Positions 39,547-48,528 of a DNA stretch of 64,000 nucleotides are shown piece after piece. The stretch is taken from the NCBI RefSeq assembly GCF_018687195.1, contig NZ_CP061321.1, positions 930,001-994,000 of the forward strand. The letters run 5' to 3'. The notes below the pieces were generated by a model that worked only from the letters and a program-made list of their open reading frames with translations, did not search any database and was not told the origin of the DNA. The position numbers and the translations under genes were made by a program. This stretch comes from Polynucleobacter sp. MWH-UH2A. GTDB taxonomy: Bacteria; Pseudomonadota; Gammaproteobacteria; Burkholderiales; Burkholderiaceae. Position 1 is the stretch's first letter. Every line of letters starts with the position of its first letter.

Positions 39547-40890
39547 ATGAAAAAACAATACTTTGGAACTGATGGTATTCGTGGCGAAGTGGGCAAATTT
39601 CCGATTGTTCCGGAATTCATGACCCGCCTTGGCTATGCGGCAGGCAAGGTATTAAGTAAAGACATAAAGGTGGGCGAACGCTGCAAAGTACTTATCGGCA
39701 AAGATACTCGAGTTTCTGGCTATCTCTTGGAAGCGGCACTTGAGGCAGGGTTTGCTGCAGCGGGCGTCGATGTGATGTTATGCGGGCCTATACCGACACC
39801 TGGTGTTGCTTACCTTACAAAGGCGTTGCGATTGTCTGCGGGAATAGTCATTTCAGCATCACACAACCCATATCAAGATAATGGCATTAAATTCTTTTCA
39901 GCTAATGGCGATAAGTTGTCTGATGACTTTGAATTGGCCATTGAGGCGGAACTAGAAAAACCGATGGGTTGTGTTAACTCGAAAGAGTTAGGCAAGGCCT
40001 TCCGACTTGATGATGCCGCTGGACGGTACATCGAATTTTGTAAATCTACTTTTCCCGGCGATCTTAATCTAAAGGGTTTAAAACTAGTAGTTGACTGTGC
40101 AAATGGCGCCGCCTATCACACTGCGCCCCATGTATTTCATGAGCTTGGGGCAGAGGTTGTATCTATTGGTGTAAATCCAGATGGTCGCAATATCAATGAT
40201 GGTTGTGGTGCTACAGCACCTGCCGCTCTCATCGCGAAAGTCAAAGAAGTAAATGCGGACCTTGGTATCGCTCTTGATGGCGACGCAGACCGCTTACAAA
40301 TGGTGGATGCATCTGGCCGTTTATTTAATGGCGATGAACTTTTATATGTCTTGGCCAAAGATCGCTTGAGTCGTGGACAAAAATTAGGCGGCGTTGTCGG
40401 CACGCTAATGACCAACTTGGCAATTGAAAATGCGATTAAAGATATGGGCATTGGGTTTGAGCGTGCTAATGTGGGTGACCGCTATGTTCTTGAGTTGCTC
40501 AAGCAAAAGGGCTGGATTATTGGTGGCGAAGGCTCCGGACATTTGCTATGTCTCGATCAGCATTCCACAGGGGATGGCACTATAGCCGCTCTGCAAGTAT
40601 TAGCCGCAATGAGCCAAAATAAAAAAAGTTTGTCGCAGCTCTTGGATGCAGTGACAATTTTCCCTCAAGTGCTTTTGAATGTGAAATATATGGCTGGCTA
40701 CGACTGGAAGTCCGACGAGGATTTAAAGAAACAGATTCAGCTGGTAGAGCAAGAACTTCAAGACATAGGCAGGGTGCTTATACGTGCCTCAGGTACAGAA
40801 CCTTTACTGCGCGTTATGGTTGAGACAAAAGATGCCAATGTCGCCATGCGAACAGCAAAAAGTATTGCGGATTTAGTGCCGACCACATAA
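39547..40890 (+). CDS. glmM: Phosphoglucosamine mutase
   Basis: GlmM (447 aa) converts glucosamine 6-phosphate to glucosamine 1-phosphate for UDP-GlcNAc, peptidoglycan and LPS synthesis. It opens with [12 protein letters not shown]; the phosphoserine is in [17 protein letters not shown] near residue 105, the metal loop is [11 protein letters not shown], the sugar loop is GEGSGHL, and the phosphate site is [14 protein letters not shown] at the end. It follows folP, as in E. coli. No ribosome binding site is seen before the ATG. Confidence 0.97.
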   Translation: MKKQYFGTDGIRGEVGKFPIVPEFMTRLGYAAGKVLSKDIKVGERCKVLIGKDTRVSGYLLEAALEAGFAAAGVDVMLCGPIPTPGVAYLTKALRLSAGIVISASHNPYQDNGIKFFSANGDKLSDDFELAIEAELEKPMGCVNSKELGKAFRLDDAAGRYIEFCKSTFPGDLNLKGLKLVVDCANGAAYHTAPHVFHELGAEVVSIGVNPDGRNINDGCGATAPAALIAKVKEVNADLGIALDGDADRLQMVDASGRLFNGDELLYVLAKDRLSRGQKLGGVVGTLMTNLAIENAIKDMGIGFERANVGDRYVLELLKQKGWIIGGEGSGHLLCLDQHSTGDGTIAALQVLAAMSQNKKSLSQLLDAVTIFPQVLLNVKYMAGYDWKSDEDLKKQIQLVEQELQDIGRVLIRASGTEPLLRVMVETKDANVAMRTAKSIADLVPTT

Positions 40891-40915
40891 AAACCGTAAA
40901 TAGAGGATCTAAGCA

Positions 40916-42361
40916 ATGCGCTACAAGATAACAATAATGAAACTCAAATTTATTGTTGGCTTATGCTTTGTCCTTACACTATTCACTAGCTCATTTGCGT
41001 TAGCGCAAAATCAACAACAACCCCCGCAAAATATCATCATCTTATTTGCTGATGGAACTACCAGTAGTCAATATGAATTCGGTCGATATTCAAGTCAACT
41101 GTTGCGTCAACAGCCTTTTGCTATTACCGACGTTGTAATGCAACACGGAAACATGCAGTTGATGAAAACAGAATCTGCTAATTACTTTGTAACGGATTCC
41201 GCTGCAGCAGCTTCCGCCATGTCTATTGGTCAAAAGGTGAATAATGGCGCGATTTCAGTAACGCCAGATGGCAAGTCGCCAGAAACGCTCATGAAGTTTG
41301 CCAAAAATAATGGCAAACGAATCGGCCTAATTAGTACCGCCCCTGTTTATGATGCTAGCCCAGCTGCTTTTAGTGTGCATGCAAAGTCAAGACGTGATAG
41401 TGAAATCATCGTCGATCAATATTTACAACTAGAGCCAGACCTTTTGATGGGTGGTGGCGCAGACTTTTTTCTTCCAAACACAGTTGAAGGCGGCAAGCGA
41501 AAAGATGGAAAAAATGTAATTCAAGCCTTTGAGGATAAAGGCTATCAATACATTCATTCTCCAGACGATCTAAAGAAGATCAATAAGACAAAGGTGTTGG
41601 GATTATTTGCTAACGAAGACATCGATTATGAAATTGAGCGCAACCCAAAGGAGTCGCCAAACATATCTCAGATGCTGGATGCCGGGCTACGCGTTCTTAA
41701 TCGAGAGTCTAAAAGCAATAAAGGTTTTGTCCTATTTGTTGAAACTGAAAATTCAGATTCGGCCGGCCACAATAATGATGTTGCCTCACTCATGCGCGAC
41801 CTTTGGGCATTTGACGATGCAGTTAAAGTTGCCCTAGATTTTCAGAAGCAATACCCAAGAACCTTAGTTATTGTTACCGGCGATCATGAAACTGGAGGCT
41901 TTTCACCAAGCTATGGCCGTAAAAATCTAGGGGCGGCAGGTAGCGCAAATTATCTGAATGTCGATATTCAACAACTGAAGTTGATTGAGCAATTCAAGAT
42001 GTCTTTAAACGAATTCTCCACCCAGTTGAAGTCCAAAATGAAGCAGGGGGCTAGTAAATTTGAATTAAACGCCTTCCTCACTACATTGCTCGAAGAAAGC
42101 TTTCCTGGGCTCGTGTTAGAGGACGACCTTAGAGAGAAAATAATCAATCAAGGTCAGTTGTATCCCAACTCAAATTATTTGCCAGCCAATATTCTCGGCT
42201 TAGCAATTGCACGGCAAACGGGTTTTTATTGGGGTACTTCTGGCCATACTCCTGCACCCATTACGGTCGCCGCCATTGGGCCTGGATCAAACATATTCCG
42301 AGCTTATGATGACAATACGAGATTTGCCCTGAAACTACGTCGTCTTATTTCTGGGAAGTAA
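40916..42361 (+). CDS. Alkaline phosphatase (PhoA family)
   Basis: A 481-residue exported phosphomonoesterase. A signal peptide ends near FALAQNQ. Metal and catalytic motifs of the PhoA superfamily are in order: IILFADGTT (first Asp), FVTDSAAAASAMSIG (serine nucleophile), ETENSDSAGHNND (Glu/Asp/His of zinc and magnesium sites), VTGDHETGG (Asp-His) and WGTSGHTPAPI (last zinc His). It would release phosphate from organic esters in the periplasm using zinc. GAGG lies 9 bases before the ATG. It ends 3 bases from the convergent TonB receptor gene. Confidence 0.9.
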   Translation: MRYKITIMKLKFIVGLCFVLTLFTSSFALAQNQQQPPQNIIILFADGTTSSQYEFGRYSSQLLRQQPFAITDVVMQHGNMQLMKTESANYFVTDSAAAASAMSIGQKVNNGAISVTPDGKSPETLMKFAKNNGKRIGLISTAPVYDASPAAFSVHAKSRRDSEIIVDQYLQLEPDLLMGGGADFFLPNTVEGGKRKDGKNVIQAFEDKGYQYIHSPDDLKKINKTKVLGLFANEDIDYEIERNPKESPNISQMLDAGLRVLNRESKSNKGFVLFVETENSDSAGHNNDVASLMRDLWAFDDAVKVALDFQKQYPRTLVIVTGDHETGGFSPSYGRKNLGAAGSANYLNVDIQQLKLIEQFKMSLNEFSTQLKSKMKQGASKFELNAFLTTLLEESFPGLVLEDDLREKIINQGQLYPNSNYLPANILGLAIARQTGFYWGTSGHTPAPITVAAIGPGSNIFRAYDDNTRFALKLRRLISGK

Positions 42362-42364
42362 GAC

Positions 42365-44452
42365 CTAGAAGGCAGCCCTCACTCCCATCATGACGCTTCT
42401 GCCAGGTTGTGGTGCATAGAGTCTTACGGCCATGGGAGAGGTTGCGTAGCGAATGTCTTCATTCAGTAAATTCTTTAAGGCAAGGTAGCCCGTCCAGTTG
42501 ATTTTCCCAATTCGCTCTGTATAAGAGAGATTTGCATTGAGCAGGTTATAGCTGGGTGTGGGGCTGATTTCCCAGTTTGCTAAGCGATTCTGTTGATAGC
42601 TATAAATATAGGTAGCGCTAGTGAGCCAGCCATTGCGTTGATAGGCCATTTCAGCCCCCAAGCGTGGAGCGGGTTGCAGGGGTAAATTCCCGCCAGCATT
42701 AAAACTTCCTTGTGAGACATCTCCAAAAATACGGCTCCCAATACCAGCTTGATTCCAGTTATAAGATAGTTCCCCCTCTGCACCACGAATATTGGCATTC
42801 GCTTGCGATGCCTGTACAACAGAAAAATTTTCATACACGGTACTAGATGAACCTGTATAGAAACCATAGATGTAATTCGTAAATTGATTTCGATAAATAC
42901 TGACCTTGCTACGTATATCGCCTATGGTCTTCTGAAGACTCAATTCAATATTGTGCGAAGTTTCTGTGCCCAAATTGGAGTTGCCAATATCAAAAGTTGC
43001 CGTTGAATCATGGGGTCCATATGAATATAGCTCTTGAGGGGTTGGTGCCCGCTGGGAAACGGTATACGCCAAACCAAGACCATATCCTTTAGCAATGTCA
43101 TAATGTCCGCCAGCCGAGTAGGAGAATAAATTGAATTGCCGATTCTGAATAGCTGGAGGAATATACGTATTCGGTATTCCTTGTGAATTTGGGCTAGGAA
43201 ACTGTGTAGCCGAGTTAGGGTTTTGTGAGGCATAGCTATAGCGAGCGCCAAGGTTGGTTTTTAATGCACCGTAACGGCCTTCCTCTACCCAAAATAGGGC
43301 GCTGGCATTGGACTTGGTTTGTGGAACGATGACATAGTTATTGGTAGATAAATCCAAAGCATTGAGCGTTGCGCCAGTTACTTGCGCACCAACTACACCT
43401 TTGGATCCAAACCATTGCTTATGCGCTAGTTCTAGTCGCGCTTCAGTGGCAGTGTTATTCCATTGAGTTGATGCAACACCGTTATTGTTAAATTCAGTAT
43501 GTTGGTAGTTGGTATTGGCCGCACTGAATTTGAGAGATGAAAATCCATCAAATGGATCATTGGTTTGATGGGCAAGGTCATACCGATTTTGAGATTGCTG
43601 AATAAAGCCACCTTCAGCAGTCGGCGTGCCGTAGTTATGATTCATTCTCTCTAAAGAAACCCCGGTATACCCATCTGTACGGATGTAGGAGGCACCAAGT
43701 CCTAAGCTATTTTGATTGCTAAATGAGAACGGAAGTTTTCCGCTGTAAGGAATATTTACAGGGCTACCTGGATTAATTGCCCAATTCGCATTTGGTCCGC
43801 CTTGTTCTGCATAACCTGGAATTTGATAGTTATTGGAGTTGCTAATAGTAGAGTCAAGATGCAAGGCTAAAGGTCCAGCGGGTGCATCTAATTCAATATT
43901 GCCAGTTTTTCCTTGGTTTGCAGTTTCATAACTTGTATTAATTGCTCCCGATAGAGCATCGGGCAATGAAGTCACAATTCGATCATTCAAGACATTGACT
44001 AAACCACCGCTAGAGCCAGAACCGTACATTAATGCAGCGGCACCACGCAATATTTCGATCTGATGGGTGTTTTGCATGGGATTCGCAACGGCATGATCCG
44101 GGGAGATGCTAGACACATCCCCAACCGATAAACCATTTTGCAAGATCTGTACGCGGGCGCCCTCAAGTCCACGGATGACTGGCCTGGAGGCTCCCGCCCC
44201 ATAACCAGTGGCTGAAACTCCCAACTCATTGGCAAGGGTTGACCCTAGCGTGTTCCCCAGTTTATTTTGCAGCTCATCACCGGTAAGGACTTTATTGGGT
44301 GATAGGAACCCATGACCATCATCACGTGAGCCACTCACATTCAGTTGGATTGATGCATCAAGATCATTTTGTGACCAAGCGCTAGCGCTGATCAAGAATG
44401 ACAGGATCAGCGCTGCTACATGTAAACATTTTCGATACTGCTGGAGATGCAT
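42365..44452 (-). CDS. TonB-dependent outer-membrane receptor, ZnuD-like
   Basis: A 695-residue outer-membrane receptor. A signal peptide (to about SAWSQN) is followed by the plug domain, with LGNTLGSTLANELGVSATGYG, GASRPVIRGLEGARVQILQNG and QIEILRGAAALMYGSGSSGG, and a 22-strand barrel ending in the C-terminal aromatic F. The plug closely resembles ZnuD-type zinc receptors (ASRPVIRG, DVSSISPDHAVA), so zinc or another metal is the likely cargo; this is inferred from similarity. The upstream gene on the same strand encodes a small His/Cys protein, and the convergent neighbour is a zinc-dependent phosphatase. Confidence 0.85.
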   Translation of the reverse strand: MHLQQYRKCLHVAALILSFLISASAWSQNDLDASIQLNVSGSRDDGHGFLSPNKVLTGDELQNKLGNTLGSTLANELGVSATGYGAGASRPVIRGLEGARVQILQNGLSVGDVSSISPDHAVANPMQNTHQIEILRGAAALMYGSGSSGGLVNVLNDRIVTSLPDALSGAINTSYETANQGKTGNIELDAPAGPLALHLDSTISNSNNYQIPGYAEQGGPNANWAINPGSPVNIPYSGKLPFSFSNQNSLGLGASYIRTDGYTGVSLERMNHNYGTPTAEGGFIQQSQNRYDLAHQTNDPFDGFSSLKFSAANTNYQHTEFNNNGVASTQWNNTATEARLELAHKQWFGSKGVVGAQVTGATLNALDLSTNNYVIVPQTKSNASALFWVEEGRYGALKTNLGARYSYASQNPNSATQFPSPNSQGIPNTYIPPAIQNRQFNLFSYSAGGHYDIAKGYGLGLAYTVSQRAPTPQELYSYGPHDSTATFDIGNSNLGTETSHNIELSLQKTIGDIRSKVSIYRNQFTNYIYGFYTGSSSTVYENFSVVQASQANANIRGAEGELSYNWNQAGIGSRIFGDVSQGSFNAGGNLPLQPAPRLGAEMAYQRNGWLTSATYIYSYQQNRLANWEISPTPSYNLLNANLSYTERIGKINWTGYLALKNLLNEDIRYATSPMAVRLYAPQPGRSVMMGVRAAF

Positions 44453-44497
44453 ACTTCATCCACATTCGCCAAGGAATTGACGATTAATAAACAATTC

Positions 44498-44520
44498 ATG
44501 CCAGATAAATCACCTGGCAT
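44498..44520 (-). other. Hairpin between the DUF2946-like gene and the TonB receptor gene
   Basis: A 7 bp inverted repeat (44498-44504 with 44514-44520) with a 9-base loop lies in the 79-base gap between the two minus-strand genes. It could be a weak attenuator or a regulator site; it has no U-tract, and I cannot match it to a known Zur box. Confidence 0.35.
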
Positions 44521-44531
44521 AAGCCTAATAT

Positions 44532-44900
44532 CTAGAGGATGAAAGAAGGGGGTGCTTGTGATTGATAGGCGACCAGAGAGGGCGCATCAATTTGGGTAGC
44601 CGACCACTGAAAAATGACGAGTTGAATATTGCTTGCTAATGATCCCAAGTGAAGACTTGGAGGAATACAGCCAGCCAGAGTTAAGGCATCAAATAAATGG
44701 CAGGCTTCGGAGCTGTGTTGAACAGCGGGCTTGCATTCAACTTCCGCAGAATCGCAAATCGTTTGTTTTGCGAAGCCCAAATGAGAGACGTTGTGGCTAA
44801 GGCCAACCCAATGAGTTCCCAGCATGCAAAATGACAGCAATACCGCTACAAGCGTAGCGTTTATTTGCTGATTTAATCTGCTGGAAAAATGGGCAATCAT
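44532..44900 (-). CDS. DUF2946-like small exported protein
   Basis: A 122-residue protein with one hydrophobic helix near the N-terminus (NATLVAVLLSFCMLGTHWVG) and a periplasmic part with scattered His and Cys, including HNVSHLGF, QHSSEACHLFDALTLAGC. The arrangement resembles DUF2946 proteins, which often sit beside TonB receptors for copper, zinc or cobalamin and may bind metal. The frame is open further upstream to 45038, but that part is the reverse complement of a tRNA gene, so the ATG at 44900 is chosen. It precedes the TonB receptor gene by 79 bases. Confidence 0.65.
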   Translation of the reverse strand: MIAHFSSRLNQQINATLVAVLLSFCMLGTHWVGLSHNVSHLGFAKQTICDSAEVECKPAVQHSSEACHLFDALTLAGCIPPSLHLGSLASNIQLVIFQWSATQIDAPSLVAYQSQAPPSFIL

Positions 44901-44960
44901 GTGCCGAATATTACAGGATTTGCCTGAAATAGCCCTGTCGGTGTAGAATATCGGTTCCGT

Positions 44961-45037
44961 CGGAGTGTAGCGCAGCCTGGTAGCGCACCTGCTTTGGGAG
45001 CAGGGGGTCCAAGGTTCGAATCCTTGTACTCCGACCA
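44961..45037 (+). tRNA. tRNA-Pro (anticodon TGG)
   Basis: A 77-base cloverleaf: acceptor CGGAGTG pairs with TACTCCG, followed by A and an encoded CCA. The anticodon stem CCTGC/GCAGG encloses TTTGGGA with anticodon TGG at 44995-44997, reading CCA proline codons. The T-arm AAGG-TTCGAAT-CCTT is intact. Reverse-strand frames through it are spurious. Confidence 0.97.
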
Positions 45038-45075
45038 CTTTCTCTATTTAGTTCTGATATAGACCCAGCCAATAT

Positions 45076-45152
45076 CTGCCCATAGCTCAGCTGGATAGAG
45101 CAACGGCCTTCTAAGCCGTAGGTCGCAGGTTCGACTCCTGCTGGGCAGGCCA
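45076..45152 (+). tRNA. tRNA-Arg (anticodon TCT)
   Basis: A 77-base cloverleaf: acceptor CTGCCCA pairs with TGGGCAG, discriminator G and an encoded CCA at 45150-45152. The D-arm is GCTC-AGCTGGATA-GAGC, the anticodon arm ACGGC-CTTCTAA-GCCGT with TCT at 45110-45112 (AGA codons), and the T-arm GCAGG-TTCGACT-CCTGC. It is 38 bases after tRNA-Pro and probably co-transcribed. Confidence 0.97.
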
Positions 45153-45301
45153 AATTTCCCTTATTGCTGTTTTATTCTCTACCGCTGGTAGAAACCCGCT
45201 AAATTCATGCAAAAATGCCGAATTAGCCGATAAATTTGCTATAAATGCAGGTGTATCTACATCACCAAATATATAAGTACGGTAATTAAAGGAGAAGCTC
45301 A

Positions 45302-46216
45302 ATGAAGCGCATTTCAATGGTTAAGGCAGGTCTGATTGCAACGGGTTTATTGCTTTCAAGTATTAATGCTCAAGCAGCAAGTCAAACCTTGGACAAAATG
45401 AAATCTACTGGTGCTGTCACCATGGGTGTTCGTGAATCATCTATTCCGATGTCCTACACCACTGGCGATAGTCGTTTCGATGGCTACCACGTTGAGATTT
45501 GCCGCATGATTTTGGGTGATATCAAAGACAAGCTAGGCATGAATACCTTGCGTATCAACTACCAGCCTGTGACTTCTCAAAACCGTGTTCCGCTAGTACA
45601 GAACGGAACTGTTGATATTGAGTGCGGTACCACAACCAACAACACAGCACGCGCAAAAGATGTTGGCTTTGCATATACCCTTTATGTTGAAGAGGTACGC
45701 ATTGCTGTTAAAGCAAATTCTGGCATTAAGTCGATTGCCGATTTAAATGGCAAGAAAGTGGCGACCACCACAGGAACGACGTCTGTTCAATTGCTCCGTA
45801 AGCATGAGAGAGCGAATGGCGTTAATTTTGATGAGGTATTTGGCAAGGATCACGCTGATAGCTTCCTCTTGCTAGAGTCAGGCCGTGCAGACGCCTTTGT
45901 GATGGATGGTTCTATTTTGGCCGGCAATATTGCCAACTCCAAAAATCCAAAAGATTACAAGATTGTTGGTGAAGTGTTGAGTACTGAGCCGATTGCAATT
46001 ATGGTCCGCAAGGATGATCCTGAATTTAGAGCCGCGGTGGATGCATCAATTGCCAAAATTGTTGCTAACGGCAATATGCCAAAACTTTGGAACAAATGGT
46101 TCTTGTCTCCGATTCCTCCAAAAAATATCGTTGTTGGTCTCGAGTTATCTCCAGCAACCAAAAATGCTTGGGCGAATTTGAATGACAAGCCGGCAGAGGA
46201 TTACAACAAGAAGTAA
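45302..46216 (+). CDS. gltI: Glutamate/aspartate-type ABC transporter substrate-binding protein
   Basis: A periplasmic binding protein (304 aa) of the polar amino acid family. A signal peptide ends near INAQA-ASQTL. The core has TMGVRESSIPMSYTTGDSRF, GYHVEICRMI, VDIECGTTTNNTARAKDVGF and GKKVATTTGTTSVQLLRKHE, typical of GltI, which feeds glutamate and aspartate to an ABC importer. AGGAG lies 6 bases before the ATG. Genes for two permeases and an ATPase follow in the same orientation. The exact amino acid is inferred from similarity. Confidence 0.9.
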   Translation: MKRISMVKAGLIATGLLLSSINAQAASQTLDKMKSTGAVTMGVRESSIPMSYTTGDSRFDGYHVEICRMILGDIKDKLGMNTLRINYQPVTSQNRVPLVQNGTVDIECGTTTNNTARAKDVGFAYTLYVEEVRIAVKANSGIKSIADLNGKKVATTTGTTSVQLLRKHERANGVNFDEVFGKDHADSFLLLESGRADAFVMDGSILAGNIANSKNPKDYKIVGEVLSTEPIAIMVRKDDPEFRAAVDASIAKIVANGNMPKLWNKWFLSPIPPKNIVVGLELSPATKNAWANLNDKPAEDYNKK

Positions 46217-46267
46217 TTTCAACCATCAATTTTTTAAAAGTTATTTCACCTTGATGCGATTGGAATC

Positions 46268-47050
46268 ATGGATTTAGGAATATTTTGCAAGGGCACGCTC
46301 GACCAAGAGCCTGTTGAACACTGTTTTTCGGCCTTGTTTGCCTTTGGCAAAAATCCTGATCCGAGCTATTTAGATTGGCTAATGAAGGCTTGGGGCTGGA
46401 CCTTGGCGGTTGCGGCCCTAGGTCTTATTCTTGCCTTGCTTCTTGGGGCACTAATGGGCACCTTACGTACCTTGCCTCCTGAGAATAAATTTAATAGATT
46501 CTTAGTCCGCTTCTCAACGGCGTGGGTAGAGTTATTTAGAAACATTCCCATCCTAGTACAGGTTTTCCTCTGGTATCACGTTGTACCGGCATTTATTCCC
46601 GTCCTCAAAGCTTTTCCTTCCTATTTATTAGTGAGTATTGCCTTGGGATTTTTTACCTCTGCCCGTATTGCAGAGCAGGTCAGAGCAGGCATACAGTCTT
46701 TACCTTCTGGTCAAAAGTCTGCTGCCACAGCCTTGGGTCTAACTACATTTCAATCCTATCGCTATGTGATCTTGCCTATGGCATTAAGGATTGTGATTCC
46801 TCCGCTTACTTCGGAAAGCATGAATCTGATCAAGAATTCTTCTGTAGCTTTCGCGGTATCTGTGCCTGAGCTAACACTTTTCGCAATGCAAGCACAAGAA
46901 GAAACTTCTCATGGAGTAGAGATTTATTTGGCGGTTACCTTGCTCTATGCACTATCTGCGTTCGCTGTAAACCGTGTGATGGCTTATATAGAAAAGCGTT
47001 CTCGTATTCCGGGATTTATTGTTGGTAATTCTGAAGTGGCGGCTCATTAA
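46268..47050 (+). CDS. gltJ: Amino acid ABC transporter permease GltJ-like
   Basis: An inner-membrane permease (260 aa) of the HisM/GltJ group with about five helices. The N-terminal part (GTLDQEPVEHCFSALFAFG) precedes the first helix. The EAA loop that contacts the ATPase is visible as SLPSGQKSAATALGLTTFQS near residues 148-167, and ELFRNIPILVQVFLWY is a family signature. It lies 51 bases after the binding-protein gene and pairs with the next permease to form a heterodimeric channel. Confidence 0.92.
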   Translation: MDLGIFCKGTLDQEPVEHCFSALFAFGKNPDPSYLDWLMKAWGWTLAVAALGLILALLLGALMGTLRTLPPENKFNRFLVRFSTAWVELFRNIPILVQVFLWYHVVPAFIPVLKAFPSYLLVSIALGFFTSARIAEQVRAGIQSLPSGQKSAATALGLTTFQSYRYVILPMALRIVIPPLTSESMNLIKNSSVAFAVSVPELTLFAMQAQEETSHGVEIYLAVTLLYALSAFAVNRVMAYIEKRSRIPGFIVGNSEVAAH

Positions 47051-47081
47051 TGATCAAGTCAACCAATCAAATGGTGTCAGC

Positions 47082-47750
47082 ATGCTGAGCTTAGACTTAA
47101 GTTTCTACAACTGGGAGCTTTTCACCAGCTATATTTTGAAGGGTTTGCTCTTCAGTGTTCAGTTAACTGTTATTGCAACTGTTGGCGGAATTCTATTTGG
47201 CACATTTTTAGCCTTAATGCGTTTATCTGGTAAACCCTCTATGGCTTACCCAGCAACCATCTACGTCAATACCATGCGATCCATTCCATTGGTTATGGTG
47301 ATTCTGTGGTTCTTCCTGTTAATTCCGATGTTGATTGGTCGCCCGATAGGTGCCGATTTATCAGCAACAATTACCTTTATCGCTTTTGAGGGCGCATTCT
47401 TCTCTGAGATTGTGCGCGCGGGTATTCAGTCTGTTCCCAAAGGTCAGGGTTATGCTGCGCAAGCCCTAGGGATGACATATGGTCAAAATATGCGCTTCAT
47501 TGTTTTGCCACAAGCATTCAGAAACATGATTCCTGTCTTTATGACGCAAACCATTATTTTGTTTCAAGATACTTCTTTAGTCTATGCCATCGGCGCTTAC
47601 GATCTACTGAAGGGGTTCGAGATTGCTGGTAAAAATTATGGTCGTCCGATTGAGACCTATATTCTGGCTGCGTTTACATACTTCATTATTTGCTTTTCAC
47701 TTTCAAAGATTGTCCGCAAGGTGCAATCCAAAGTAGCCATCATTCGCTAA
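47082..47750 (+). CDS. gltK: Amino acid ABC transporter permease GltK-like
   Basis: The second permease (222 aa) of the importer. It begins MLSLDLSFYNWELFTSYILK and has the family stretches NTMRSIPLVMVILWFFLLIP and the EAA loop SVPKGQGYAAQALGMTYGQN. The frame is open from 47019, which would overlap gltJ, but family members start at the MLSLDLS-equivalent residue, so 47082 is chosen despite a weak ribosome binding site. It lies 31 bases after gltJ. Confidence 0.92.
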   Translation: MLSLDLSFYNWELFTSYILKGLLFSVQLTVIATVGGILFGTFLALMRLSGKPSMAYPATIYVNTMRSIPLVMVILWFFLLIPMLIGRPIGADLSATITFIAFEGAFFSEIVRAGIQSVPKGQGYAAQALGMTYGQNMRFIVLPQAFRNMIPVFMTQTIILFQDTSLVYAIGAYDLLKGFEIAGKNYGRPIETYILAAFTYFIICFSLSKIVRKVQSKVAIIR

Positions 47751-47789
47751 TACTCGCCAATTTTTTTAAATAAGACTCAATAATTCATC

Positions 47790-48524
47790 ATGATTGAACT
47801 CCAAAACGTTTCGAAGTGGTACGGTGACTTTCAGGTCTTAACGGATTGCAGCACCTCAATCAATAAAGGTGAGGTGGTTGTGATTTGTGGACCTTCGGGA
47901 TCCGGAAAATCTACTCTGATTAAAACGATTAATGCTTTGGAGCCGTTTCAGGCTGGCCAAATTATTGTTGACGGCACACCTTTGCATGATCCAAAAACCA
48001 ATTTACCCAAATTGCGGGCAAGAGTAGGGATGGTGTTTCAGCACTTTGAACTCTTTCCACACCTCAGCATTACAGAAAATTTGACGCTAGCGCAAATGAA
48101 AGTTTTGGGTCGCTCTGCTGATGCAGCCAAAACACATGGTCTGAAATACCTAGAGCGCGTTGGTTTGATTGCGCACAAAGACAAATTTCCAGGACAGCTA
48201 TCTGGCGGTCAGCAACAACGCGTTGCGATTGCTCGTGCTTTAAGTATGGATCCGATTGTGATGCTGTTTGATGAGCCAACCTCTGCGTTAGATCCTGAAA
48301 TGGTCGGCGAGGTATTGGATGTCATGGTGAAGTTGGCTAATGAAGGCATGACCATGTGTTGCGTTACTCATGAGATGGGTTTTGCACGGAAGGTAAGTAA
48401 CCGGGTAATTTTCATGGATCAAGGTCGCATAATTGAAGATTGCCCTAAAGAAGAGTTTTTTGGCAACCCAGATGCGCGCTCTGATCGCGCTAAAGATTTC
48501 CTGTCAAAGATTTTGGCGGGATAG
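47790..48524 (+). CDS. gltL: Amino acid ABC transporter ATP-binding protein GltL-like
   Basis: The ATPase (244 aa) that powers the importer. All motifs are present: Walker [10 protein letters not shown] near residue 32, the Q-loop in [12 protein letters not shown], signature [15 protein letters not shown], Walker [16 protein letters not shown] and the H-loop VTHEMGFA. It shows high similarity to GltL and GlnQ. It ends directly before a small lipoprotein gene. Confidence 0.95.
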   Translation: MIELQNVSKWYGDFQVLTDCSTSINKGEVVVICGPSGSGKSTLIKTINALEPFQAGQIIVDGTPLHDPKTNLPKLRARVGMVFQHFELFPHLSITENLTLAQMKVLGRSADAAKTHGLKYLERVGLIAHKDKFPGQLSGGQQQRVAIARALSMDPIVMLFDEPTSALDPEMVGEVLDVMVKLANEGMTMCCVTHEMGFARKVSNRVIFMDQGRIIEDCPKEEFFGNPDARSDRAKDFLSKILAG

Positions 48525-48528
48525 TGCT

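Noticed and set aside
44498..44520. Zur-box reading of the hairpin before the TonB receptor gene
   Set aside because: The repeat is a simple hairpin and does not match a zinc-regulator motif I can recall; kept only as an unassigned hairpin.
44901..45317. Minus-strand reading frames across the tRNA genes (with sequences such as GVEPATYGLE and GFEPWTPCS)
   Set aside because: These are reverse translations of tRNA-Pro and tRNA-Arg, a well-known artefact. The real gene on that strand starts at 44900.
47019..47081. Longer gltK start overlapping gltJ
   Set aside because: Family proteins begin at the residue encoded at 47082, and the extension lies in the gltJ coding sequence.
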